A DNA stretch of 64,000 bases, taken from positions 1-64,000 of the forward strand of contig NZ_JBGGTQ010000009.1 of the NCBI RefSeq assembly GCF_041320705.1, written 5' to 3'. Every line of letters starts with the position of its first letter. Within the stretch, counting starts at the first letter, position 1. This stretch comes from Kineococcus mangrovi. GTDB lineage: Bacteria; Actinomycetota; Actinomycetes; Actinomycetales; Kineococcaceae. Below, one piece after another: positions 41,688 through 49,622 of the stretch. The position numbers were made by a program, and so were the translations under genes. Under the pieces are notes generated by a model. It was not told where the DNA came from. It searched no databases and saw only the letters and a program-made list of their open reading frames with translations.

Positions 41688-43364
41688 ATGACCCCCACCG
41701 TCACCGTCGGCACCTACCTCGCCCGCCGCCTGGAGCAGCTCGGACTGCGCCACCTGTTCGGCCTGCCCGGGGACTTCAACCTCGGGCTGCTCGACGAGAT
41801 GCTCGGCGGCTCGGGGCTGCGGTGGGTCGGGTCGAGCAACGAGCTGAACGCCGGCTACGCCGCCGACGGTCACGCTCGGTTGCGACGCGGGCCGGCCGCC
41901 TTCGTCACGACCTTCGGCGTGGGGGAGCTGTCCGCCGTCAACGCCACGGCCGGCAGCCGCGCCGAGGACGTCCCCGTCGTGCACGTCGTGGGCCTGCCCG
42001 CCACGCGCGCGATGGCCGACGGGGCCCTGCTGCACCACTCCCTCGCCGACGGCGACTTCGGCCACTTCGTGCGGATCGCCGCGGAGGTCAGCGCGTCGGC
42101 CGTCGTCGTGCGCGCGCAGAACGCGTGCACCGCGATCGACCGGGCCCTGCTCACCGCGGTCGGGTCCTCCCAGCCCGTCTACCTCGGGATCCCCGCCGAC
42201 GTCGCCGTGGCGCAGGTCTCGGCCGCCCCGCTGGCGCGGCCGCTGCGCGTCCTGCGCAGCGACCCCGCCGTCGCCGAGGAGTTCCGCGAGGCCCTCACCG
42301 AGTTCCTCGGCGGGGCCGGGGAGGTCACCGTCCTGGCCGGGCCGCGGCTGCACCGCCGCCACCTGGAGGACCGCGTGCGCGCGCTGGCCGCGCAGAACGG
42401 CGTCCGCATCGCGACGCAGTCGGCGTCCAAGGCGATGCTCGACGAGTCGCACCCGGCGAACCTCGGCGTCTACGCCGGCACCTTCACCCGCGACCCCGAG
42501 ACCCGCCGGCGCGTCGACGGGGCCCGGCCGCTGGTCCTGGCGGGCGTGGTCATGACCGACTTCCTCACGGGGTCCTTCACCCACGGCTTCGAGCCCGACG
42601 CCGCGGTCGACCTGCACCTGGACCACGCCCGGATCGCCGGGGCCGCGTTCTACGGGTTGTTCCTGGAGGAGTCGCTGCGCATCCTCGAGGAGGTGCTCGA
42701 GGCCCGGTCCCCGCGGCCCGCGCCGCTGCCGCGCCGCGCCGTCGCACCGGTGGCCGAGCACGTCCCCGCCGACCCCGACGGACCGCTCACCCACGCCGAC
42801 CTGTGGCCGCTGCTGCAGGGGTGGCTGGCCCCCGGGACCCTCGTCGTCGCCGAGGCCGGGACGTCGTTCTACGGCGCGCTCGAACTCACGCTGCCCGACG
42901 GGTGCGACCTGCTGGGGCAGCCGGTGTGGAGCTCGATCGGCTACACCCTGCCGGCCACCCTGGGCGCGATGCTCGCCGCACCGGATCGGGAGACGGTCCT
43001 CGTCATCGGGGACGGGTCGGCCCAGCTCACGATCCAGGAACTCGGACGGTTGCTGACGCTCGGGCTGACCCCGACGGTGCTGCTCGTGAACAACTCCGGC
43101 TACACCGTCGAACGCGCCATCCGCAGCCCCGAGGCGCCGTACCAGGACGTCGTGGAGTGGGACTGGACGCGGCTGCCCGCGGCCCTCGGCGCCCCCGGGA
43201 CGCCCGTGTTCCGGGCCCGCACGCCCGCCGACCTCGTCGAGGTCCTCGCCAAGGTCCGCGCCGACCGGGAGTCCGGCGGCGGGCACGCGCACTTCGTGGA
43301 ACTGCTCCTGCCGCGCGACGACGCCCCGGACTCCCTCGTGCAGCTCGCGCGGTCGGTGCGCTGA
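41688..43364 (+). CDS. Thiamine-diphosphate alpha-keto-acid decarboxylase
   Basis: A 558-residue enzyme of the pyruvate/indolepyruvate/branched-chain keto-acid decarboxylase family. The N-terminus reads RLEQLGLRHLFGLPGDFNLG and GSSNELNAGYAADGHARL, with the catalytic Glu. The active-site HH pair is present in GALLHHSLADGDF. The ThDP motif is VIGDGSAQLTIQELGRL followed by NNSGYTVERAI. Ehrlich-pathway or auxin-type decarboxylation of aromatic or branched keto acids is the family-level inference, matching the divergent Lrp regulator. True pyruvate decarboxylase cannot be excluded. ATG start at 41688. Confidence 0.92.
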   Translation: MTPTVTVGTYLARRLEQLGLRHLFGLPGDFNLGLLDEMLGGSGLRWVGSSNELNAGYAADGHARLRRGPAAFVTTFGVGELSAVNATAGSRAEDVPVVHVVGLPATRAMADGALLHHSLADGDFGHFVRIAAEVSASAVVVRAQNACTAIDRALLTAVGSSQPVYLGIPADVAVAQVSAAPLARPLRVLRSDPAVAEEFREALTEFLGGAGEVTVLAGPRLHRRHLEDRVRALAAQNGVRIATQSASKAMLDESHPANLGVYAGTFTRDPETRRRVDGARPLVLAGVVMTDFLTGSFTHGFEPDAAVDLHLDHARIAGAAFYGLFLEESLRILEEVLEARSPRPAPLPRRAVAPVAEHVPADPDGPLTHADLWPLLQGWLAPGTLVVAEAGTSFYGALELTLPDGCDLLGQPVWSSIGYTLPATLGAMLAAPDRETVLVIGDGSAQLTIQELGRLLTLGLTPTVLLVNNSGYTVERAIRSPEAPYQDVVEWDWTRLPAALGAPGTPVFRARTPADLVEVLAKVRADRESGGGHAHFVELLLPRDDAPDSLVQLARSVR

Positions 43365-43453
43365 GCACCCGCCCGCGCGCCGCGCGCCGACCCGGCCGGT
43401 TTGACCCGGCCGTCGCCGCGGGAGAACCTGGACCCAGCGCCGGTGACCGGCGA

Positions 43454-43494
43454 CCGGACGAGTCCGCCGTACCCGGTCCGCGACAAGACGGTGG
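43454..43494 (+). promoter_or_regulatory. Guanidine-III riboswitch
   Basis: CCGGACGAG (43454-43462), CCGCCGTACCCGGTC (43464-43478) and GACAAGACGG (43482-43491) match the class III guanidine riboswitch consensus closely. CCGG at the start can pair with the CCGG in ACCCGG. CCGCCGT (43464-43470) pairs with ACGGTGG (43488-43494), forming the class III pseudoknot. The last strand abuts the ribosome binding site GGGGGAGG. It precedes the SMR exporter gene by about 15 bases. Confidence 0.85.
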
Positions 43495-43508
43495 GGGAGG
43501 AACCCGTC

Positions 43509-43823
43509 GTGTCCTGGATCGTCCTCGTCGTCTCCGGTGTGCTGGAAGCCGTCTGGGCCAGCGCCCTCGGCAGGTCGGAGGGTTTCAGCCGCCCCTGGCC
43601 GACCGCGGTGTTCGCCGTCTCCGTCGTCCTCAGCATGGCGGGCCTCGCGTTCGCCATGCGCTCCATCCCGACCGGGACCGCGTACGCGGTGTGGGTCGGG
43701 ATCGGCGCGGCGCTGACCGTCGGCTACGCGATGGCGACGGGGGTCGAAGCCGTGTCGCTGGTGAAGGTCCTGCTGATCCTCGGGTTGGTGGGCTGCGTCG
43801 TGGGGCTCAAGCTGGTGAACTGA
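43509..43823 (+). CDS. gdx: SMR guanidinium exporter
   Basis: A 104-residue four-helix small multidrug resistance protein. The GTG is preceded by GGGGGAGG. The first helix has WIVLVVSGVLEAVWASALGR with the essential Glu, and the Trp spacing (EAVWAxxL) of the Gdx/SugE subtype rather than EmrE. Later helices include FAMRSIPTGTAYAVWVGIGA. Gdx exports guanidinium ions for protons as an antiparallel dimer. The riboswitch upstream makes this specific function very likely. It converges with an SRPBCC gene 15 bases away. Confidence 0.9.
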   Translation: MSWIVLVVSGVLEAVWASALGRSEGFSRPWPTAVFAVSVVLSMAGLAFAMRSIPTGTAYAVWVGIGAALTVGYAMATGVEAVSLVKVLLILGLVGCVVGLKLVN

Positions 43824-43838
43824 GCGCCGGGCGGGGTG

Positions 43839-44375
43839 TCAGCCCCCGAGGCCCGGCAGGTGGGCGGCGTAGGCCGCCCGCAGTTCCCGCAGCCGCAGGT
43901 TCGTCGCCGTCCCCCAGGCGCTCCAGTCCACCGACCCGCCCTCGAGGGCGACCTCGAGCTGGTCGAGGTGCAGGTGCCAGGCGGCGAGGGACATGGGGAC
44001 CCACGCGTCCTCGCCCTCGAGGTCGTTCGTCAGCCGCAGCCGGGTGCGGGCGCGCAGGGCGCCGACGTCGAGGGGTTCGAGTTCCCACCGGAGCAGACCG
44101 TGCTCGGAGTTCGTGTGCTCCAGCAGCCGGGGCGGGTCGAACGCCGTGATCTGCCCGGACCACCACTCCAGTTCCCCCGGCGGCCCGGTGAGCCACTCCA
44201 GGGAGAACTCGCCACCGGGGCGGAGGTCGGCGCGCAGGTCGGCCCACCACAGGCGGGTCAGGGCCGGGTCGGTCAACGCCGTCCACAGCGTCGCGACGGA
44301 GTGCGGGTACTCGCGCGCCAGCCGCAGGGTCGCGCGTTCCCCGCCGTGCAGGACGGCGTTCCCGAGGAGTTCCAC
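43839..44375 (-). CDS. SRPBCC/AHSA1 domain protein
   Basis: A 178-residue helix-grip protein of the Bet v 1/AHSA1 group. TLRLAREYPHSVATLWTALT, LTRLWWADLRADLRPGGEFS and ITAFDPPRLLEHTNSEHGL follow the usual first half, then WVPMSLAAWHLHLDQLEVAL. Such proteins bind hydrophobic ligands; no target is predictable. It converges with the SMR gene and lies 31 bases after the MFS gene on the same strand. Confidence 0.85.
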   Translation of the reverse strand: MELLGNAVLHGGERATLRLAREYPHSVATLWTALTDPALTRLWWADLRADLRPGGEFSLEWLTGPPGELEWWSGQITAFDPPRLLEHTNSEHGLLRWELEPLDVGALRARTRLRLTNDLEGEDAWVPMSLAAWHLHLDQLEVALEGGSVDWSAWGTATNLRLRELRAAYAAHLPGLGG

Positions 44376-44405
44376 GTGCCCATCCTCCCCGACGCCCCGG
44401 GGTGC

Positions 44406-45593
44406 TCAGGCGTGGGCGTCGCGGCGGGGGACCAGGGGCAGCGCCACCAGCGGGGCCAGGGCGACGAGGGCGACCGCGCCGCCGAACCCGACGAGCGGGA
44501 CGAGCGCACCGATCCCGGGACCGACCGCGGAGGCGGCGAGGAACTGGCCGGTGTTCTGCACGCCCAGCGCCCGCCCGGACCAGCGCGACCCGGCCGCCTC
44601 GGCGACCGACGTGAACGCCAGTCCGTTGTCCGCGACCGAGACGGCCGTCGCGAGGACGAGCACGGCCCCCGTGAGCAGCCGAACGTGGCTGGTGCCGCTG
44701 AGCGCCAGCGCGACGAGCGCGATCACCCCGCCGACCGCGACCCAGCGCAGCACCCGCACCCGGCTGCCGACGCGGTCGCTGAGCGCGCCGACGGCGATGC
44801 GGCCCACGGCGCCGACGAACTGCGCCGCCCCGACGAGGATCCCGGCCGGGGTGGCGCCCCAGCCGAGGCCGACGGTCAGCCAGACGAGGCCGAACGTCGA
44901 CAGCGTGAACTGCGGGACCACCAGCAGCAGCGAGACGGCGTGGACGCGCCAGAGGAACCCGTCGCGGCGGTAGGGGTTCGGCGTCGGGGCCGCCCGCGTG
45001 CGGGTGGCCCGCGGCGGGTTGCGGACGCCCACCGCGCACGCGACGGCGAGGACGAGCAGCCCCGCGCCGGCCAGGAGGAGCGGAGCCCCGGTGCCGTGGC
45101 GCGCGGCGAGCGGGGGGACGACGACGGCGGCCATCGCCACCCCGAGGGGCTGGGAGACCTGCCGGACGCCCATCGCCAGTCCGCGCCGCCGTGCCGGGAA
45201 CCAGCCCACGACGACCCGCCCGCTGGCGGCGTTCGTGCTCGCCGAGGCGGCTCCGGCCACGGCGAGCAGGACGCCGAGCAGCACGAGGTCGCCGACCGGG
45301 GCGGCGACCAGGGCGGGCACCGCGGTGAGCGCGAGCCCGCCGGCGATGACCCAGCGCTCCCCGAACCGGTCGGCCAGCGCGCCCCAGGCCACGAGCGTCA
45401 GGACCATGCCGAAGGTCGGGGCGGCGGCCAGGGTCCCGGCGCGGGACAGGGACAGGCCGTCGCGCTCGTGCAGGAGCGGGATGAGGTACACCGGCGTGCT
45501 CACGAGGAAGGTCCCGGCGGCCTGCGCGGCGACGCCGAGACCGAGCACCCGCCACGCGGCCCGCGGGACGGCGACGTCGGTGTAGGTTGGCAC
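44406..45593 (-). CDS. MFS transporter, OFA/NarK-like
   Basis: About 395 residues, twelve transmembrane helices. Conserved motifs include WGALADRFGERWVIAGGLAL between helices 2 and 3 and LSDRVGSRVRVLRWVAVGGV in the symmetric half. Substrate unknown. The start is placed at the GTG encoding VPTYTDVAV (45593); an in-frame GTG six codons upstream would overlap the operator completely. The divergent GntR-type regulator gene starts just beyond, so the pair is a classical regulator/transporter module. Two TTGG-N4-CCA boxes lie between them. Confidence 0.87.
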   Translation of the reverse strand: MPTYTDVAVPRAAWRVLGLGVAAQAAGTFLVSTPVYLIPLLHERDGLSLSRAGTLAAAPTFGMVLTLVAWGALADRFGERWVIAGGLALTAVPALVAAPVGDLVLLGVLLAVAGAASASTNAASGRVVVGWFPARRRGLAMGVRQVSQPLGVAMAAVVVPPLAARHGTGAPLLLAGAGLLVLAVACAVGVRNPPRATRTRAAPTPNPYRRDGFLWRVHAVSLLLVVPQFTLSTFGLVWLTVGLGWGATPAGILVGAAQFVGAVGRIAVGALSDRVGSRVRVLRWVAVGGVIALVALALSGTSHVRLLTGAVLVLATAVSVADNGLAFTSVAEAAGSRWSGRALGVQNTGQFLAASAVGPGIGALVPLVGFGGAVALVALAPLVALPLVPRRDAHA

Positions 45594-45611
45594 ACCAACT
45601 TGGTATACCAC
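45586..45611. promoter_or_regulatory. Operator pair for GntR-type regulator
   Basis: GTTGG-CACA-CCAAC (45586-45599) and TGGTATACCA (45601-45610) are two palindromes of the form TTGG-N4-CCA, 13 bp apart, between the divergent MFS and GntR genes. The FadR/FCD type operator TTGTATACAA-like sequence fits. They overlap the MFS start. Confidence 0.7.
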
Positions 45612-45624
45612 TCGGGGGACTCAC

Positions 45625-46290
45625 GTGGGCGACGCGTACGAGCTGATCCGGCGGGCCGTGCTGACGATGGAGCTGCTGCCCGGTCAGCCGCTCAGCGAAC
45701 GCGGGCTGGAGACCCTCGCCGGCGCATCGCGGACGCCCGTCCGCGCCGCCCTGGTGCAGCTCGCCCACGACGGGCTCACCGTGCGGGACGGCCGCGGCTG
45801 GCGCGTGGCCCCGCTGGACCTCGACGAGGTGCGCGCGGTCGTGGAGCACCGCGAGGTCGTCGAGCGCGGAGCCGTCGCGCTCGCCGTCGAGCGCGCCACC
45901 GACGCCGAGCTGGACGCGGTGCAGGTGCTCGCGCAGTCGCCCGCCGAGGACGCCGTGACCGGGCTGCGCGACGGCGCGCAGTTCCACGTCGCCCTGGCTC
46001 GTCTGTCCCGCAACGACTTCCTCGCCGGTGCCGTCGACGGGACGCTCACCCGGCTCGCCCGCACCAGGTGGCTGGAGGTGCGCTCGGGCGCCTCGCGCGA
46101 GCAGGCCCGCGCCGAGCACCTCGCGATCCTCACCGCCGTCCGCGACCGCGACGCCGACCGTGCCGCGACCCTCGTCCGCGAGCACGCCCGGGGCACCCGT
46201 GACCGGCTCCTGGCCCACCTCGAGGCCGACCGCCTCGGCCTGCGCAGCCGCGGCGTCGCCGTCGTCGGGGTGCGTGCGGGGACCGGGTGA
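45625..46290 (+). CDS. GntR family regulator, FCD subtype
   Basis: A 221-residue regulator: N-terminal winged HTH (LIRRAVLTMELLPGQPLSER, LETLAGASRTPVRAALVQLA) and a helical FCD ligand-binding domain (EVVERGAVALAVERATDAEL, GAQFHVALARLSRNDFLAGA, AEHLAILTAVRDRDADRAAT). The His and Asp of the metal site are present in FHVALARL and the HLAIL region. GTG start. It probably represses the divergent MFS gene and itself through the TTGG-N4-CCA boxes. A small carboxylate effector is expected for FCD proteins. Confidence 0.9.
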   Translation: MGDAYELIRRAVLTMELLPGQPLSERGLETLAGASRTPVRAALVQLAHDGLTVRDGRGWRVAPLDLDEVRAVVEHREVVERGAVALAVERATDAELDAVQVLAQSPAEDAVTGLRDGAQFHVALARLSRNDFLAGAVDGTLTRLARTRWLEVRSGASREQARAEHLAILTAVRDRDADRAATLVREHARGTRDRLLAHLEADRLGLRSRGVAVVGVRAGTG

Positions 46291-46414
46291 ACCGGGCGCA
46301 CCGGCGGGCCGGGCCGTTCGTCGTTCTCGGACCGGTCCTCGGCGAACGCGCTGCACCACCCGTGCTGCGCCACGTCCAGCGCGACCTCCCGGCGCCGCTG
46401 CCCGACCGCGCGGT

Positions 46415-48274
46415 TCACCGCTCGTCCGGTCTCGTCGCCCACCAGGCGGCCGGCAGCACCGTGGCGGCGGTGAGCAGCACCACGACGGCCAGCAGCCCGC
46501 CCGTCAGCGGCAGGTCGAACCGTGGCACGGGCTCGCCCAGCAGCCCCTGCGCCGCGCTGACCAGGCCGGGCAGCACGGCAGCCGTGCCGACGACGATCGC
46601 CGCCCCCGCGACGAAGACCGCCTCGATCGCGGCCGTCCGCAGCAGCTGCCCACGGGTCGAGCCGATCCGGGCGAGCAGGAGGAACTCCCGCCGCCGGGCG
46701 GCGGTGGCGGTGACCAGCCCGACCGCCGCGGCGACCGCGACCAGCGCGAGCAGGGCGAGCAGCAGGACGACGGACAGCCGCTGCTCCGCGTCGGCGGGGG
46801 CGGTCGCCGACCGGACGTGCTCGGCCGTGCCGACCACCTCGTACCCGAGGTCCGCGGCGGTGCGGCGCACGTCGTCGGCGCGTCCGTCAGCCGTCTGCAG
46901 CAGCACCGCGGTCGTCCGCGCGCCGGGCGCGTCGCCGAGCAGCAGGTCTCCGACGCCGAGGCCGCGGGAGTAGACGGCGATCACGCGCCGCTCCTCCTCC
47001 CGGTCGCCGGCGAACCGCACCCGGATGCGGTCCCCGACGCCGGTGCCGCTGAACGCGAGGAGGTCCCGGCTCACGGCGACGGTGCCCGGTTCTCGCAGGT
47101 CCGCGAGGGACCCGGTGAGCACGCCGGGGTCGAGCAGCGCTGCGCCGGAGGGCAGCGCGGTCGCTGCGGCCCGCTCCCAGTCGAGGCCGTCCGCGGCCGG
47201 CAGGTCCGGGTCGGGCGCCGAGACGTTCACCGAGACCGCGACGGCCGCTCCGGGTGTCGCGGCCATCACCCCGGCCACGGCCGCGAGCCGGTCGGGCGCC
47301 GCGGCACCGCTGCCGGTCGGCGTGGCGACGAGGTCCCCCCGGACGGCGGCGGTCAGCTGTTGCCGGGCGGCGGCGGCGAGCGTCGCGTTCGCACCGGACT
47401 GCACGACGCCGAGTCCGAGCAGGAGCGCCAACGGGATCACCGCGGCGGACAGCCGCGCGGCGGCGCCGCGGGCGTTCAGGAGGGCGAGGGCGCTGGCGGC
47501 GCCGCGGGCGCCGCGGGCGCGCACGGCCTGTGCGGCGAGGGCGTGCACGACGGCCGGACCGGCGAGCGCTGCGGCGGTGATCAGCAGGATCGTGCAACCG
47601 GCGCCCGCCGCCGCACCCGCGACTCCCGGGACGACGGCGGGCGTCCCGGCGGCCCCGAGGCCGGCGACCGCCACGACGCCGGCGGCGATCAGCCGCCCGC
47701 GCGAGACGGGCCGGGTCGCGTCTTGCACGTCGCTGCGCAGCGCCTCCACGGGGCTGAGCCGCAGCACGCGCCGGGTCGCGAGCCGGCCGGCGACGATGCC
47801 GGTGGGCAGCAGCAGGACGAGCGCACCGAGCACGGGCAGCGGAGACAGGGGCGGTTCCCAGCCGGCGGGCGCGAGCCCGCCGGCGACGACGAGCGGCACG
47901 GCGAGCACGGCGAGGCCGAGCCCGGCGACCGCGCCCGGCACGGCACTGGTGAGGACCACGAGCACCGCCTCGGCGGTCAGGGAGCGCCGCAACTGCCGCG
48001 CGGTGGCGCCGACGGCGCGCAGCAGGGCCAGGTCGGTCCGGCGCCGGCTGACGGCACCGCCGAAGACGCCGGCGACGACGAGCGCCGCGATGACGACGAG
48101 GGTCCCGGCGAACGAGCCGGCGACGGTCGCGAGGTCGTCGAGCCCGGGGGCGGCGCCGGCCTGGAGCCAGCTGCCGGTCCCCGTGAGCAGGGCGGCGGCG
48201 AGGCCGGCGACGAGGGCCGTGCCGACCATGTCGGCACGGTGCGTGACGAAGACGGAGCGCAGCAGAGCCCGCAC
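46415..48274 (-). CDS. ABC transporter permease, FtsX/MacB type
   Basis: A 619-residue permease with two FtsX-like halves. The first helices begin FVTHRADMVGTALVAGLAAA; the cytoplasmic region VSRRRTDLALLRAVGATARQ with QLRRSLTAEAVL is the classic first FtsX helix pair. The second set is VTATAARRREFLLLARIGST and RGQLLRTAAIEAVF. A large extracellular loop of about 200 residues lies between. The GTG start is two bases after the ATPase stop codon. Together they would export a peptide, lipid or drug; no substrate clue exists locally. Confidence 0.9.
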   Translation of the reverse strand: MRALLRSVFVTHRADMVGTALVAGLAAALLTGTGSWLQAGAAPGLDDLATVAGSFAGTLVVIAALVVAGVFGGAVSRRRTDLALLRAVGATARQLRRSLTAEAVLVVLTSAVPGAVAGLGLAVLAVPLVVAGGLAPAGWEPPLSPLPVLGALVLLLPTGIVAGRLATRRVLRLSPVEALRSDVQDATRPVSRGRLIAAGVVAVAGLGAAGTPAVVPGVAGAAAGAGCTILLITAAALAGPAVVHALAAQAVRARGARGAASALALLNARGAAARLSAAVIPLALLLGLGVVQSGANATLAAAARQQLTAAVRGDLVATPTGSGAAAPDRLAAVAGVMAATPGAAVAVSVNVSAPDPDLPAADGLDWERAAATALPSGAALLDPGVLTGSLADLREPGTVAVSRDLLAFSGTGVGDRIRVRFAGDREEERRVIAVYSRGLGVGDLLLGDAPGARTTAVLLQTADGRADDVRRTAADLGYEVVGTAEHVRSATAPADAEQRLSVVLLLALLALVAVAAAVGLVTATAARRREFLLLARIGSTRGQLLRTAAIEAVFVAGAAIVVGTAAVLPGLVSAAQGLLGEPVPRFDLPLTGGLLAVVVLLTAATVLPAAWWATRPDER

Positions 48275-48276
48275 GG

Positions 48277-49047
48277 TCAGCGCGCCAGCTCGAGCAGGCG
48301 GGCGGCGATCCGCCCGGCGGTGGCGCCCTCGAGTTCCCCGCGGAAGCGGCCGTCGGCGAGGAACAGGGTGCGGTCGGCGGCTGCGGCGGCGGCCGGGTCG
48401 TGCGTGACGAGCACCACGGTCTGCCCGAGCCCGTCCGCGACGTGGCGCAGCAGCGCCAGCGTCCGCTCCGAGGTGGCCCGGTCGAGCGCACCGGTCGGTT
48501 CGTCCGCGAACAGCACGTCGGGCTGCGACACGAGGGCGCGGGCGATGGCGACGCGCTGTGCCTGCCCGCCGGACAGCTCCGCCGGCAGGCGGTCCTCGGT
48601 GCCGGGCAGGCCGACCGACTCGAGCAGCTCGGCGACCCGCGTGGGCTCGGCGCGGCGGCCGGCGAGGGTCAGGGGCAGCCCGATGTTCTCGGCGACGGTC
48701 AAGTGGCGGACCAGGTCGTACCCCTGGAACACGAAGCCGACGTGGTCCCGGCGGAAGCGGGTGGCGGCGTCCGGCGACAGGCGGTCGATCTCGGTGCCGC
48801 CGACGACGACGCGCCCGGCGGTCGGGGTGTCGAGCCCCGAGGCGACGTGCAGCAGTGTCGACTTGCCGGATCCGGACGGGCCCATCACGGCGGTGAACGA
48901 GCCCCGGTCGACGGCGAGCGACACGCCCTGCAGCGCGTGGACCGGCACGGGGCCGGGATAGGTCCTGGTGACGCCTTCGAGCAGCAAGGCGGTGCCCGTC
49001 GTGCTGGGGACCGTCGTGCTGCGGACCGGTGTGCTGGGGACGGTCAT
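48277..49047 (-). CDS. ABC transporter ATP-binding protein, MacB/LolD type
   Basis: A 256-residue ATPase: Walker A AVMGPSGSGKSTLLHVA, signature LSGGQAQRVAIARALVSQP, Walker B DVLFADEPTGALDRATSE and switch His in VVLVTHDPAAAA. It is the partner of the FtsX-like permease, which starts two bases downstream. The first 17 residues are low-complexity (VPSTPVRSTTVPSTTGT) encoded by imperfect 15-base DNA repeats, so the true start may be internal. Confidence 0.92.
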   Translation of the reverse strand: MTVPSTPVRSTTVPSTTGTALLLEGVTRTYPGPVPVHALQGVSLAVDRGSFTAVMGPSGSGKSTLLHVASGLDTPTAGRVVVGGTEIDRLSPDAATRFRRDHVGFVFQGYDLVRHLTVAENIGLPLTLAGRRAEPTRVAELLESVGLPGTEDRLPAELSGGQAQRVAIARALVSQPDVLFADEPTGALDRATSERTLALLRHVADGLGQTVVLVTHDPAAAAAADRTLFLADGRFRGELEGATAGRIAARLLELAR

Positions 49048-49622
49048 GGGATCTCCTGGCTGAGTGGGAGGTGCGGGGGGTGGGGGAACTCGCAGCGGCG
49101 GCGCTCACCGGTGACCGGTCAGTGCGCGGCCGCCGACCCCGGCGTGCAGCAGCACCACGAGCGGGACGCTCTGCCGGTCCGGTCGAACCCCCACGTCGTG
49201 ACGAGGTTCACCGGCACGCTGGGGGCGGGTGAGCGAGTCGGGCACGTCGAAGACCTCCGCGAGATCGGGAGCCGCTGGGACGACGTCCAGTCCAGCGGGC
49301 GGCGGAGATCCGGTCACTCCTGCAGGGGAGAGACCCGAGGTAGCGTCAGCGCTACCCCCGGACGCCCACCCACCGAGACCGCGAGAGGACGGCGCGCCGC
49401 GCCGACCCCGGCGTCGAGTCCGTCACCGGATCCCGCACACCCGGCGGAACACCCGCCCGGTCCGGCCGAACCGCACGGCTCCTCGATGAACCGTCGACCG
49501 GTGCTGCCCCTGCCTCACCGCCCGTCCCGACGCGGTGCCCCGTCTCGCCGACGATGCGCCGCGCGACGGCAGCAGCTGCGGACGTCGTGCGTCCAGACCC
49601 CGAGCTGAACGCCGTCGCAGCG
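49048..49622. other. 575-base region without a confident gene
   Basis: No frame here has both a plausible start and a recognisable protein. One 70-codon frame exists on the minus strand (49317 to 49105) beginning near GCAGGA, but its product is unfamiliar and low-complexity. The clear signal is the palindrome at 49339-49356 described separately. The imperfect repeats from the ABC gene's 5' end run to about 49047. The region could be a regulator remnant or a long untranslated leader. Confidence 0.5.
49339..49356. promoter_or_regulatory. Perfect palindrome GGTAGCG-TCAG-CGCTACC
   Basis: A 7-bp-arm inverted repeat with a 4-base centre, 292 bases upstream of the ABC ATPase start. Its form fits a TetR-type operator for ABC exporter operons, yet no TetR gene is near. 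A terminator role is less likely since no gene ends upstream on the plus strand. Confidence 0.5.

Noticed and set aside
49105-49317. 70-codon minus-strand frame upstream of the ABC genes
   Set aside because: Unfamiliar product and no convincing ribosome binding site.
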